DNA of 64,000 bases. Origin: Malania oleifera (taxonomy: Eukaryota; Streptophyta; Magnoliopsida; Santalales; Ximeniaceae). Below the pieces are notes generated by a model. The model searched no databases, was not told the origin of the DNA, and saw only the letters and a list, made by a program, of their open reading frames with translations. Positions within the stretch are counted from its first letter, which is position 1; each line of letters opens with the position of its first letter. The DNA is taken from assembly GCF_029873635.1 (NCBI RefSeq), contig NC_080418.1:14735562-14799561 (forward strand), in the 5' to 3' direction. Below are positions 36,475 through 49,843 of this stretch, piece after piece. The translations under genes and the position numbers were made by a program.

Positions 36475-39400
36475 TGAAGACTGGTGTTTGGAATATCAGA
36501 GGCCTCAACATGCCTCTGAAACAAAAAGGGGTCAAGGACCTCATTAGGAAAAATAATCTGGATTTAATGGGGATTTTAGAAACAAAGCTATCTTTGGAAA
36601 GTTTGGAAAAAATGATGAATAAGGTGTTCCTCTCATGGAACCAAGTCAATAATTTTGACCTTCATGAAGCTGGAAGAATCTTAATCCTTTGGAACCCACT
36701 CAAAGTGAAGCTGTAAGTCCACCATAAAAGTGAGCAAGCCATCCATTGCTTGTTAAATGTCAGGTAACCTCAAATGAATGCTTACTTAGTTTCATTTATG
36801 GTTTTAATACAATTGTTGCTAGAAGACCACTTTGGATGGATATTATCCACACTGGTTTTGGTATCTCTGGTCCTTGGATGCTAGTTGGGGATTTTAACTG
36901 TGTTCTAAATAATGAGGAGAAAAAGAATGGTGCAAGTGACAGCATACAGTATGGAGGATATCAGTGAGTGTTTTACTGTGGCTGGGCTGACTGATCTGAA
37001 TCAACTGGGAGCTTTCTTACGTGGTCTAATGAGAGAGTCTGGAGTAAGCTTTACAAAGTCATGGTAAATCAGGCCTGGTACTTGAATGGTTGGCTGTCTC
37101 AGGTGCACTTCCAATTCCCTGGGAGTCTATCTGACCACTCAGTATCTCTGGTATCTCTATTTTCTTATTTGGAGGTGGGCAGGCTCCCCTTCAAATTCTT
37201 TAATATATGGACAATACATCCTGAGTTCCTGGAAAAAGTCAAAGAAGTGTGGCAGAGGTCTGATGATGGGTATAGACAATTTAGTTTTGTTAAGAAGCTT
37301 CAAGCCTTGAAGAAACCACTGAGATCTTTAAATGCTCTCCATTTCTCCCATATCTCTGTCTGGAGTGAAAAGGCAAATGCTGATCTGGTGGAAATTCAGA
37401 GTAAACTACATGATGACCCGACATGCCCTGATCTGCAAAAGGAATTGTACAGAAAGAAAGATGTTGCGGTAAGATTAGATAATGCTAACAAGTTGTTTCT
37501 TTCCCAAAAGGCAAAATATAAGTTTTTGAAACATTGTGATAGAAATTCCTCCTTCTTTCATGCCCTCCTGAGAAGGAACAAAGCTAGGAATCACATTTCT
37601 GCTGTAATGAAACAGGATGGTGAGTTCACAAAATCATATGTCCAGGTGGCTGATGAGTTCGTAAACTTTTACTCTCAGTTACTGGGTACTGAGGAGAGCT
37701 GTGTAAAGTCAAATGCTCAAGTGATAAAGATGGGAGCTGTTCTAAATGAAGCAAGAAGAAATGATATGGTATCCCCTATAACAGATGAGGAAATCAGAAG
37801 GCCTCTGTTTAGTATTGGAATGACAAAGCTCCTGGGCCTGATGGTTACTCTGCAGGGTTTTATAAGAAGTCTTGGAATATCATTGGTCATGATCTCTACC
37901 TAACAGTTAAGGAATTTTTCCAAAGTGGCAAATTATTAAAATAGATAAATCACACATCCATTGCCCTTATCCCTGAGTCCAACCATACATCCACAGTGAA
38001 TGATTATCGTCCAATCTCTTGCTGTAATGTTCTATATAAAGTTATTGCCAAGCTGTTAGCTGGAAGGATTAAACCTTGCCTGGATGATTTGATAAACCTT
38101 GCCCAAGCTGCCTTTGTTAGAGGGAGGAATACGGTGGAAAATATCCACTTGGTGCAAGAACTGATTAGAGGCTACAAAAGGAAAAGGATATCCCCTAGAT
38201 GTTTACTGAAAATTGATCTGAAAAAGGCATATGACTCTATCTCATGGTCTTTCTTGAGGGACATGATGGTGAACTTAAATTTCCCTAATCAAATGATTGC
38301 TTGGGACATAGAGTGTGTCACGACTACATCCTTCTCTATTTCACTTAATGGGATATTAAATGGATTTTTCAAAGGCAATAAAGGGCTTAGGTAGGGTGAC
38401 CCTTTGTCTCCTTTGCTCTTTGTTATCTGTTTGGAGTACCTTTCCAGGCTCTTAAAGTCCCTAGAGGGCAATTTCATATTCAAGATCCACCCTAAATGTG
38501 AAGAACTAAAGATCACCCACCTGGTATTTGCTGATGACCTTATGTTGTTCTCAAAAGGTGATGCTATTTCAGTAAAATTTCTTATGGACTGTCTGAATGA
38601 GTTCTCTTAGTGCTCTGGACTTATAGCTAATAGTCTGAAATCCAACCTTTACCAGGCTGGTATGAAGCCACAGGTTTTGGAAGAAATTCTGAATCAAACA
38701 GGAATCAAAGAGGGCAAGTTTAATTTTAAATACCTGGGGGTACCACTACTGTCTTCCAAATTGAATGTTGTCCATTATAGGCCACTGGTTGATCGAATTG
38801 CTAGGTGGTTCAAGGGGTGGCCTGGCAACACTCTTACCTATGCTGGCAAATTAGAAATAATTAACTCGATTGTCCAAGGCTTTGAATGTTTCTGGCTTGC
38901 TATTTTCCCCATTCCACTGAATGTCCTAAACCAAGTAATTAAGCTTTGTAGAGTATTTTTGTGGGGTGGCAGGAGGAAGCCTTTGGTTGCCTGGAGTGAA
39001 GTCTGTAAACCAAAAGATGAAGGAGGTTTAGGAGTTTTTGACCTCAAGTCTTGGAACAGAGCACTTTTGATAAAAGCACTATGGAATATACAAGCTAAGA
39101 AGGATAGTCTTTGGACAAAATGGATTCACCAATGTTACTTGAAGGATACTGGAATCTGGTATGCTGCAACCAAAAAAGAAGACTCTCCCCTCTTCAAAAG
39201 ATTAGTTGAAATTAAAGATCAACTTGTCCAAAAAGCTGGAAGTGTGGCTGCAGCTATTGAAAATATGCAAAGAATAGGGAATGAACCTCACATGTTTTAT
39301 GATTTCTGGAGGGAGAAGAGTCATAAACTGCCTTGGATAAAATCTGTATGGCTGAATGGAATCACCCCGAAGTATGCTTTCTGTTTGTGGCTGGGTTGGA

Positions 39401-39795
39401 AAGGAAGACTTCCAACATGTGACAAGGTGTATGGTGATGGGATTGACCCTAGATGCACATTCTGTAATAGGGAAATGGAGACATTGGACCATATCTTCTT
39501 TGGCTCTAAATACTCGGTTGAAGTTTGGGATAATATAAGGAATTGGCTTGGAATTAAAAGGGCTATGACAACAATCAAGGCAACGGTTAAATGGCTACAT
39601 AAAGAAGCAAAAGGATTTGGAGTGCACTCAGCTGGAAAGAAAATTGGATTGGCCACTACTATTTATCTCATTCGGCATTCTAGAAATAGGAAAAGATTTG
39701 AAAATCATGTAATTCCTCCTATAGATCTATGTAAAGTCATACAAAGACATATCTATAGGGTGGTGTTTGATAAATTTGATATGTTCTCAGCTTAA
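36475..39795 (+). pseudogene. LINE ORF2 (endonuclease-RT), broken
   Basis: The endonuclease opens with MKTGVWNIRGLNMPLKQKGV and has GPWMLVGDFNCVL (about 36870-36912) and LSDHSVSL (37129-37152). The reverse transcriptase has NDYRPISCCNVLYKVIAKLL (from 37999), LKIDLKKAYDS (about 38208-38240) and the catalytic FADD at 38527-38538. The thumb region KYLGVPLLSSKL follows, then WSEVCKPKDEGGLGVFDLKS, and a zinc finger CTFCNREMETLDHIFFGSKY in which the usual last cysteine is serine. Frames change near 36.73 and 37.8 kb, and in-frame TAG codons split the RT at 38392 and 38608. The last open part, 38662-39795, is 377 residues long and ends normally. Confidence 0.9.
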
Positions 39796-39970
39796 ATTTT
39801 GTAATGCTTGGCTTATTAACTCTTTGAGTCAGTGAGGTTGGCTTTTGGGATTTGGCCCCCAGGTATGCCTAGGTTTTGATGTAGTTTCTTTGGTATCCTG
39901 GGTATGCCCAGTGTTGATGTATATATTCAGTTGATCAATATATTTACCCAATTGATCCAAAAAAAAGAAG

Positions 39971-39985
39971 AAGATAAAACTAGGA
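39971..39985. repeat. LINE target-site duplication, right copy
   Basis: AAGATAAAACTAGGA directly after the A-rich tail; identical to the left copy. Confidence 0.95.
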
Positions 39986-41671
39986 TCATACATCAAAAAC
40001 CAACTGACCCTAGTTCAAAACTCACCCTCCTAGCAGGGTAGTATAAACTGCCCCTAACGGTGCGGAGCTTGGTCCGCCTATCTGTTTGGGTTTCCTGAAA
40101 TATTTTTAAGCTTGAGTGAGACACCTTTCGATAAGAGAAATAAACTAAATACAATCATGTAACAACATGAATATGTTTGTATTATAATAAATAAACAGTA
40201 CGTGATACATGCCTGGTAAAAATTTGTAATATAACAACTGAGTAATGGATATGTAATCATAGGCATATTAAATCATACTAACATTCTCTTATTATAATAT
40301 TGTCTGCTATAACTGATAATACTAAAATATACTCAGGATGGATAACTAGCTGATGTCATGTATCACCCCCTATGACGGGCTGTGCAGCCCGAAGGCGGGA
40401 CCTGACAATGGCTGGCCAACCACTGCCAAGTCAAGCATGTCTGTAAGTACGATGGGCCCGCCTCACCCTAATCCGGACTGTCAAGGGGACGTCTACAACA
40501 CTACACTGAAACCACATCAACTATATATCTCTCACCCCTTCTACTGGCAGGGGTGGTAGCACAAGTCTAAACTGAACTGAATAGCTACGATACCATGCCC
40601 TAAATACTGATCTAAACTACCATCCAGGTTCTGATAACATATAGTACATATATATATATACTGGTTTAACATGAAATTAGATTGATAACATTTCTCTGAA
40701 TTTTGACATATCATAGTAAACATGGCCTCGCGCCGGATAAAGTACATAATTATGGCCTTGCGCTGAGCATTTCATACATACTAAACTGAATATATGTACT
40801 ATTTATCATAAGTGCTAAAACCATAATTTCCTGTATTATCCATATTTTTCCTGAAAATAACTATAAACATGCTTTTTTTTGTAAATCTGACTTAGCATAA
40901 TACAATATACGTGAAATAATATTCATGTCACACAAACTGAATAAAATCATGAATTTTGTTCTGAAATCACATTTCCTAACATTTTTACACTAAAAAAACA
41001 TATTCCTATGTAACAACATTATTTTCCTAAATATACTCATACATAATACATGCTTTCTGAAAATTAATCTGCTAATAAATAATAATAATTTTCATGAAAA
41101 ATTACTACTTTAGTTTTTTCCATTACCTGACTGCTGGAAAGGCCCAAAAATAACTAGCTCTGCACCCGCAGGGTTCTCAGCTCAACACCCTAAAAATAAC
41201 ATTTTTCCAAACAAAACTTCAGTATTTCTCTAAATACTTTTCTACAACTCCAGAAATACCAAATATTTATTAAAAAGTCCAGGAAAACCAACTTACCTTG
41301 AATTTGGGATGGTGTCCAAGTTGGCCCTACCAACGATCTACTCCAGCAGAATTGAAGAGAAACTTCCCAGGAGTAGCGTGGTGGCTTCGAATGATCAAAC
41401 CGGCAAAGAACCGCCCGGATTTCTAAAGAGAAGGTGAAGAAACTATACAGGAGAGAGAGAGAGAGAACTGAGAGAAAAATATTTCTCTCGCAAAAAGGGT
41501 CATCTTGGCCTTTTATAGAATGCTTAGCCACGTGTCTTCATCGACGAGACCATAAAGGAATTTCGTCAATGAACACTTACCCTTTGTCAATGAATTTCAG
41601 GTCCGAAAACAGCCTTCTCGGTATTTTCTCGTCAACAAGACATGTGTCCCCATCAACGAGCCCAAGAAGCT

Positions 41672-41687
41672 CGTTCGTCGACGAACG
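41672..41687. other. Perfect 16-bp palindrome CGTTCGTCGACGAACG
   Basis: Lies in the U3 side of the solo LTR, about 160 bp upstream of its minus-strand TATA box; same CGTCGACG core as three others in the window. Confidence 0.9.
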
Positions 41688-41772
41688 TAGCGCTGAATTT
41701 CCTATTTCAATTTCTTTTCCTCTCCTCCTCCTATTATTTAATTAATATAATTCACCGGGTCTCTACATCTTA

Positions 41773-42687
41773 AAGGCAAATAGTTCGTTGAAATTCAAAT
41801 TCTCAAGTGCAATAAATACTCTTCTTATGCACATTTGAATTTCAAATTTTGTTTATTACTTTTTAAAAATTTTCTTATTGAAAATAACAATTGGAGTTCA
41901 AATATTTCCCTTTTGTTTCGCAAAAAAAAAAAAATTGTTTCAAAATGTTACATATATAGAAACTCGTTCAATGATAAAGCATCCAAACGATGGAAAGGTT
42001 CTTTTTATTTTCTGCGATTTAAGCACAATAAAAATTTCCTTTGCTTAGATTCACATGGTGCATCGTAGTACAACTAGAGAATGATCTCCTCGTTGGTCAA
42101 TTCAAGGGTCACAATCCAAAAATCTACCATTATAATGGACTTCCTAGTAGTGAGGACTCCTTTAACTTAAAATGCAATCATCGGTGAAAAAAAAAAAGAA
42201 AAAAAAAAGTGAACCTACATTTGTTTAGAAAGGAGGGAGGAGTTATTATGATTCCCTCGTACATGAGTTATTATGATTCCCTCGTATTGATCATGTTCTA
42301 AATCCACTATAAATGCTTCATTTCGCTAATGTCAATCAAAGTAACCATGATTCCTTCAACATGGAAGGTTATCTACTCAAATGGTAGGCTTAAGACCTTT
42401 GTAGATATGACACTTAGCATACATAGTCGGAGGTAGGAGCTTGACCCAAAGATATGCTCAATAGGAGGGGATAGAGGGAGCAACAATTGCTCCCTTTAGT
42501 TAGGCAAAGGATGAGACTCCTCCTCATTGGTAATGATTACTATGAAAGCACTTGACCTTTGCCTAATGCCTATTTATTGCCACGAGGGAGAAGATGACTT
42601 CTATTCTAGGGGGAGCAGTTAGAACTCACATGTGTTGGAACTTCCGTTCAAGGAGGAGCTATTGGAACTCACAAATGAGGGAGAGAT
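41773..42687. other. AT-rich intergenic region
   Basis: No gene or element with clear limits. A plus-strand purine run GAGGGAGAGA at 42677-42686 precedes the LTR-like start at 42688. Confidence 0.45.
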
Positions 42688-43060
42688 TGTTGAGAATTCC
42701 ACTTGTGAATTTGTCCCACAATTGAAAAAGTGAGTGGATGATGGATGCTTATATACATGGTTGAACTCAATACCCAATAGGCTTAAACTTTTGGGTCAAG
42801 TTGGTGCTCATCCATGTGTATTAAGCACGCCTATGGACTCCTCCAGTGTTAACATTTATGATAGTTGTATATTCACCATTTGAAGTTCTTTTCGCAATGA
42901 GTTCTCCATGAGCCTAGCTACATCCTCTTTTCCTTGGTGAATTATTTCCCTTTACATGGGTATTATTTAGTAAAGTTACTTTGTTCAAGCTCATTTCTTC
43001 TTTCCTTTTCTCTATGCTCTGTCCTTATAATTGAGTATAGTGTCTAAGAGCTCAAAAGTT
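42688..43060 (+). repeat. LTR-like fragment, probably Copia 3' LTR
   Basis: TGTTGAGAATTCC follows a polypurine run. The inner part has ACTCAATACCCAATAGGCTT and TTTTGGGTCAAGTTGGTGC, wording common in plant Copia LTRs. The right limit is not seen. Confidence 0.45.
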
Positions 43061-45180
43061 GTATAGAAGCAAATGAAAGGGACTCAAGTATGCAAAGATT
43101 AACTAAAAAAAGTTAAGACCAAGATAAATAAGCAATAACAGCCTAGCATTCAACTTGGCCAGGTTCCAATCGGCATGCAATTGCTTTTCCCTAATTAGTT
43201 AATAAAAAGAAATAAGGAAAAAATTATAATCTTTCAAAACCCTTCTAAAAGGGTATTTTATTCTCCCTCTTTTTCTCCCTTTTTGGCTTTTGCAGTTAAT
43301 TGAAAATGGCCAATTTAACCACTCCAACTCTTTCTTATCATTTGTTCTTTGTCAAAGAGATAGTTGTCATTCTAATCATAAATAGAAGAGACACCACCTT
43401 CTACATGAAATGCTTCATTGACTTAGCATAAAAATATCATTGCTTATAAAATATAGGGTGTTTCTTCAAGGGAAATAAAAAATGAAAGTACCTTAAGTCT
43501 AAAACGTCAAGGACCATGTTTCCTCATTAGTATAATGAAAACTATAATATTGGTTCCTCAATAGTTCATAAAGAGAAGAGAGGGAGGGATTTTGTTATTA
43601 TTTAAAACTTCAACAAAAAGATTTAGAAGAGGGAACTTGAGTCGTACCCTTGGGCATCCTTATTGAAGCATATTGTCGAAGGTTGGTAATTGCAAACCCT
43701 TTGCAACATTCAAGTGGGCATAGAGAAAAGACTTTGGAATGTGGAATCTCCTAGTAGGCCTAGGGATTTAAAGTGATTGGTTCACTATAAGGCCCTCCAA
43801 CTCATTAGTAGAGATCTCCTGTGCATCCATCGTGGCTTCATCCTCCTCGCTAGACCTAATAATAGGTTGATAAGAAAGTTCATTGACAGCAGCAAACAAC
43901 GTGGATGAATAAGATTCTTCCAAGTAAGATTGAATTCATATTTTACAATGAAAGTAACAAAAAACATTTGGCTCGAAACAGAAAGTATTGGGAAAAAAGA
44001 AACAATAACAAACTCAAGGAAGCTATACGTAGGAAATATCTTCGAAGAATGGGCAAGAATATAGAAGTGAAAAAAGAATCATTTCCTACCTTTAATTAGT
44101 GTTCATAAATGATCAAATTAGGATGGACGAATATGAAAGTTTTTCACATTTATTCATCGCTTGTCCTATTTCATGAAATAACTATTTGATGTTTCAAAAG
44201 AAGACATCATTTTGTGTATATAGGTAATTTAATAGTTTCAATTTGTTTTTCTTGCCTACTTACTTAAAACACACATCTTTTATTTCATTTGCAAACAACA
44301 CTAATCAAGTTGTGTCTGTGAGAGCACTGCTTAATTTCTAACACCCAAAAACACTCAAAAGAAAGTGAGAGCTAAGCATATATATTAGGTTTAAGGACAT
44401 TAGACTGCAAAGATCTTGGTAAGGACTTTGGACTAAAAAGTCCCAAAAAGAACTCAACTCCATTTGCTTAACTTCTAAACTGGATGAGGGAGTGAAGAAT
44501 AATTGATATGGAACATTCTAACACACCAAGATGCATCCATATGACTTAAACAAAAAAAGCTAGTTATATTACACATAATCTTCAAGGAATGATAAGATTA
44601 CGACATTAAACAAATCATCTAATTGCTTTTTCCTTGGAGGAAGTCATCACTCGACAAATTAACAGAAAAGGTCGATGAGTACAAAATGATTAAGTGTTTT
44701 GCTCTAATTTTATCATGAAGTAATATACTCATTGTAGAAGGTTTACTTGAATTATTCTTTCGTTCTTGCTCTCTTTAATTTCAAAGTACTTACATTTTAT
44801 AAGCACTATGTTTTTTTTATCCTAAAACATATATCACTTTCGATCACTCTAATTATTTTTCCTTGCAAGACAATCTCTTAATGCTATAAAATTAGAAACT
44901 ATAATCTTATTACTAAAGTAAATCACCAATTACTCTAAAAATAACAAAAAGAAAAACTAATGTATGACCAAGCACATTCTTGTAAATGAAAAATGACTAA
45001 ACTAAAAAAAAATCAATTAAAGAATTTGTAGAATATTTTGAAAATCAAAACAGTATTTTATGTTTTTATTTTGAAAAATAACCAATAGATTATTATAGCA
45101 GCGGAAAATAACAATTATAAAAATGTGAATGTGAAATCGGTAAATAAATAAATAAATAAAAAGGTTTGCAATATGTGCCA
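43061..45180. other. AT-rich intergenic region
   Basis: No coding or RNA gene recognised on either strand; short A/T tracts only. Confidence 0.5.
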
Positions 45181-46564
45181 ACTTTGATCACAGCCTTGTA
45201 ACGTCGTGGCCATGATTAGCACGTACAAGACAAGGATTTTATTTTTTTTATTGATATTCTTTGAGAAAAATGGATCAGGACCGTCCAATTTCACGTTCTA
45301 CCAATCAGACCGTTGGCCAGCGAAATTTGGCGCCAGGGATGGAGGCTGTCGCCACACCCGCAGGTGACGCAATCATATCTCGTAAACGAAGGCCGTTAGG
45401 GTTCTTCGCTATAGACCAAACGCGGGGTCCACCTCTTAGGAGCCTCTGAGCTGTCATTACGGCGTGTCACATGCCTCTGTATCACACCGCTGCTGTCCCT
45501 GGACCCCACACTTCAACGTTCGTGATTTAATATCACAGATGCCCCAGAGATTAAGCCACGTGGACGGACCCTATTAGCCTCCAACTCCAAGACCGGATCG
45601 TGCCACGGCGGCCTACACCGGATCATCATTTGCCTTACCACTAAAATTCATTATTTAGAGAAATGCTCGTAAAAAAAAAAGGGAAATATTGTTTAATAAA
45701 AAATTTACAATTCATCAATCCTTAAGATGTTATAAAACATTTTGTGACTAAAAGTTGCATGGAGATTATTGGAATTTATGTTATAAAAAATTATTGAATT
45801 AGTTAATTTAATTATATTTTAAATAATTAATTAAAATTTTAATTAAAAAAATTAAAATTTAAAAATACATAGTCTAACTTAATAAATTTCGATGAGACTC
45901 TATTAATTATCTAAGTGATACTTTGACACAATATAATTAATAGGTTTCATAAGAAATGAATGGAATGAGATAAAATGTGATTAAATGGTCTAACCTAATA
46001 ATTTTCTATTCAAGAATGCTTTACTTTTTGTGGGATCCACGTCTGGGTTGGACATTTTGCCCAATCGGCTCCATCGGCTGGCTGAGGTCGGCTGGGGTCC
46101 TTAACCGCGGTTTCGAGAGAGCGGCTGTCTTTTGGGGGCAGGGTCCCACTTGAGAGGCAGTGTATGCAAGTGGGCCGCGTATATCTGATGGTTCCGGTAG
46201 GCCCAGGTGAGGCGGTGGGCCAGAAATCGTATTTCCAGAGAAGGCCCGTGAGGTTGGTTTACGTGAAGGGACCCGCAGTGCATGGATTGCATTGGCATCG
46301 CGGGGCGTTGGTGCTGGAAGTCAAACCATCTAATTTAATTATCTTTGACTATTTTATCTTCTCATATGATGATGTTCACTTTTACCCTAATGGCCAACAT
46401 GGCCCCACCCAAGGCACCCAGGTGAGACTCATCCCCACGCCGTGTTCATTTGCTTAGCTGTTATTTAATATTAATTACTCATAGTGCACCCATATCATTG
46501 AGAACTTCTCATATTATAATTACATATATTGAGTATTATATTTTTAATGAAGATTTATTAATAT
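45181..46564. other. Intergenic with two GC-rich islands
   Basis: About 45180-45660 and 46020-46440 are clearly richer in GC than the surrounding 60-65% AT sequence. Neither holds a reading frame that looks like a known protein. The first has a G-box, CCACGTGG, at 45556-45563. They may be gene or promoter remnants. Confidence 0.4.
45557..45562. promoter_or_regulatory. G-box CACGTG
   Basis: CCACGTGG core for bZIP/bHLH factors inside a GC-rich island; no gene seen beside it, so use is doubtful. Confidence 0.3.
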
Positions 46565-48580
46565 TGTTAGATAATATTTATATTTAAGTTATATTTTAGT
46601 TAAAGAGTACTTTGATCTTAATATCATTATTAGGGTTAAGTTTATTATTTCCAATTGTATTCAATTATGTAATTAAACTTTCCTTCTGGGCTGCAACTCT
46701 CTCTCTTTTACAATTGAATCTCTCTCTCTCTCTGTATTGGATTATGGATGTTTTCATGGTATTAGAACATAAACAATCATAATCTCTCTCCTATGAGTCA
46801 TAGTCGCCGCATCACCTCCCAGCGCCGCGCACAACCCCACCTGTCTCCCAACGCCGCACGCAGCGTCAACCAGACTAGACTAGACCTCCAACACAGCCGC
46901 ACCGTCAGAAATTGCAGATAGTCGCACCACACAACCGTCGCACCTTCGGAATTTGACTATAGTACTGTCAAACTGAAAGTTTCAAGGAATATGTAGACTG
47001 TCGCACCACATAGCTGGAAATTGTAAACCAAAAATTTTAGGGAAACTCTAGTGGACATCCTTGCCCTCTGGTCGCTCGCCGGCCCTACTAATCTTCCCTG
47101 CGATTGCAAACACACAGTCACCAGTGCTAGTATGACTTTACCCTCGGAGTACTTGCCAGCCTTTAGGAACCGAGCAATACGACTAATCGAAAATTGTAGA
47201 CCAGCCTTACTGCTTCAAGAAGTGGTTTTCTTGGCGGCTCCCAAACCCAAGATTTTCTCTCCTTCTCATTGATATAAGCAGACAATATTTCTTTTACAAC
47301 ATCTTGACTTCATTTGTTGATTGGCTCTCTACAATTAATTTCTTTGCATTTGAAGATGGTTGGTGAAAGAGACGATTCTCTCCAAGCCATTAGTGTTAAA
47401 TTAAATAGAAATTATTATTCATATTGGACATATGTTATGAAGAATTTTTTGATTCAAAAAAACTTGTGGGGATATGTTTTTGGTAATGTGTCTATGCCCT
47501 ATCTGATAGTAATAAAGAGAATTATGTAGAATTGTTAGCCATTTGGGAGGTAAATAATTCAAAAATTATTGTGTTGGATTAATAATTCTGTTGATCAGTC
47601 AATTGGTATGCAGGTAGTTAAATTTTCTACATCTAAGCAAGTTTATAATTATTTAGCAAAATTATACATGCAATCCAATTTTGCTAAACAATATCAATTA
47701 GAGATGGATATTAGAGCAGTAAGGCAAGAAGATCAAAGTATTCAACAATTTTACACTCTTATGACTAGTTTTTAGGATAAATTGGCACTAACTGAACCTG
47801 CAGATCTTAATTTGAATAAGTCTTACTGCATTTATAGAGAGGAACAACAACTTGTTCAACTTTTTATGACACTTAAAGATGAATTTGAGGCACTTCGTGG
47901 TTCTATCCTTCATTGGAGCCCTCTTTTCTCTACTGATTCAGTTGTTAGTGAACTAATGACAGAGGAAGTGCATCTCAAGTCACATATGGGTAAATGTCTT
48001 CTCTCAGTTCCCACTCAAACTATTTTGACTGTATCATCTAAGCAATCTTCCAAAGGTCAAAATCGACGTCAGAACCATTGATGAGTGTAGTTTTTGCAAG
48101 TAGAAGGGTCATTAGAAAGCTCAATGTCCATTATTATTAAGGGACAATAACAGACTTCAAAGCCTAGGCATTATCACACTGTAGCCACTACATCATCAAA
48201 AGAGTTGTCTTCCACCGTGCCCACACTGTTTATTATTGTAGAGTAGTTGTAGAAACTTTTTTTTACATCAAAGCCTAATGCCTTATCTGTTTCTCCCTCC
48301 ATAGGTTTGTCCTCCTCATCCACTTCAGGTGTATCTCTGTTTGCTTAGAAATTTGATCCAAGTGCTACTCATCCCAATGCCATTGGTAGGTTCTGGTTTC
48401 ATCATTTCATCTTATTTGTGTATTTCTAATGTTTATTGTATTCCTCAACTTTCATCAAGTTTAATTTCTATTAGTCAACTATGTGATTCTGAATACTGTG
48501 TATACTTTACTCAAACCTCATGTTTTGTGTAGGATTCACATTCTAAGAAGCTTATTGATACAGTTCTCAGGTTATATTAT
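46565..48580 (+). mobile_element. Ty1/Copia 5' part with short LTR, fossil
   Basis: A 192-bp LTR (46565-46756; TGTTAGATAA...GTTTTCA) is followed at once by TGGTATTAGAACA, a Met-tRNA-type primer site, a 600-bp leader, and Gag from 47356 (MVGERDDSLQ, later QYQLEMDIRAVRQEDQSIQQ). A knuckle-like part lies near 48090-48130 and a protease-like start follows. Later domains and the second LTR are missing. Broken in several places. Confidence 0.8.
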
Positions 48581-49260
48581 TTGTACATATCATACACTTT
48601 TACAAAATAAGTGAAAAAAAATTCATGAAGCAACGATAAATTATTTAACTAATTAATAGTTTGAATTTTTTCATTGAGATCATTTTCATTTTTCAGTCAA
48701 ACAATATTACAAAAGCAAGAAAATTTGATCAATTCTCAAAGGTTGCTCAATAGATGTAAGGATTCATGTCTCATGAAAACAAGTTGAGATAAAATTCTCA
48801 AATATTTTGATCAATTAGTAGATTTTAGAGTTGAATTAATTAAAGACAAAACACAAATGTGCCATGTCAGGCCACACATGCCATGGTAGATAAATCAACC
48901 CCCAACAAAAAATAATATTAAGGATCTATTTTTAAGAATCAAGAAATATGAAGAAAGAAAAGAAAATATAAAAAATTTATTTTTTATATCCGGTGGTTAT
49001 CAAAGAAAGTTAATATATATATATATATATATAGTAAATTATTGAATAAAATTTTAGTTTTGTGTATAATTGACATAAAATTTTTTCTTAATTTTTAACC
49101 ATATTATAACAAATTTTCATTTTTAATATTATTTAATATAAAGATAAAATATAATGAAAATATATTTTTAATTTTTTTTCTCAAACAAAATATTGATTCA
49201 AATGGGGCTAAGAGAAATAATGATCCATTGAGTATTTTTTAATTTTTATTTTTTGAATGT

Positions 49261-49298
<38 letters not shown>

Positions 49299-49558
49299 TG
49301 TAGAATAAAAAATAAAATAATACTATTTAATAAAAATAATTCCAAAATAATTTGTTGAAAGTAGTGGTTTTAAGGAAATTAAGTTATGTTTGGCTTATAC
49401 AATTCCTATTTTTAGGAATAAAATAGTTATAATAAAAGAATTTGATAGCTGGTATGGAAAAGAAGTGTTATAATCATAAAGTAAATACCAATCTAAATTT
49501 TTTTATAAAGAGAATATAAATGAGTAATTGTTCGCAAAAATTTTAATATGGAGATGTC

Positions 49559-49621
<63 letters not shown>

Positions 49622-49838
49622 TCATGTTTGAATTAAATAATTATAAATAAATGAGAAATCATTGTTGTCTCACCTTAATCTAAATTTTTCATTATATTCC
49701 ATTTTATTCCTATAAATAATTTTTCCTCCAAACTAAAATACTCTCGAAAGCACCAAGATGTTTAGAGTTTGAAACTTTATTTTTGAATCACATTTTACTA
49801 GCAAGTTTACAAACAAATTTAGATTAAATTTTCTATTC
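48581..49838. other. AT-rich intergenic region with microsatellites
   Basis: TA runs at about 49015-49034 and 49266-49296; no gene seen. Confidence 0.55.
49566..49621. repeat. Compound (CA)n(TA)n microsatellite
   Basis: About 19 CA units followed by about 8 TA units. Confidence 0.95.
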
Positions 49839-49843
49839 ACATC

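Larger units (their letters stand above)
34325..39970 (+). mobile_element. Nearly full-length L1-type LINE
   Basis: About 5.6 kb between two identical 15-bp copies of AAGATAAAACTAGGA. It has a roughly 290-bp 5' untranslated region rich in CTCTC/GAGAG, ORF1 (DUF4283 plus CCHC knuckle), ORF2 (endonuclease, reverse transcriptase, C-terminal zinc finger), a short 3' part and an A-rich tail (39953-39970). A 15-bp duplication and A tail are the hallmarks of target-primed reverse transcription. The 5' end appears not to be truncated. It carries a handful of stops and frameshifts, so it is inactive but young against the other LINE scraps in the window. Confidence 0.92.
34076..41767 (-). mobile_element. 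Gypsy-like solo LTR, split by a LINE
   Basis: The left end TGTAACGACC and right end GGTCTCTACA (plus strand) are flanked by the same 5 bp, TCTTA, at 34071-34075 and 41768-41772. Leaving out the LINE at 34325-39970 and its extra target copy, the LTR is about 2.03 kb. A minus-strand TATAAAAGGCC at about 41510-41520 sets its orientation. The length and TGTAGAGACC...GGTCGTTACA ends on the minus strand suggest a Ty3/Gypsy chromovirus-type LTR; lineage is inference. No internal region remains, so this is the product of LTR-LTR recombination. Confidence 0.8.

Noticed and set aside
43785-44099. Short open frames on both strands near 43.8-44.1 kb
   Set aside because: AT-rich chance frames rich in Lys/Asn/Ile, with no motifs.
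45261-45449. 62-residue plus-strand frame in a GC-rich island
   Set aside because: No recognisable domain and no continuation; length is within chance for GC-rich sequence.
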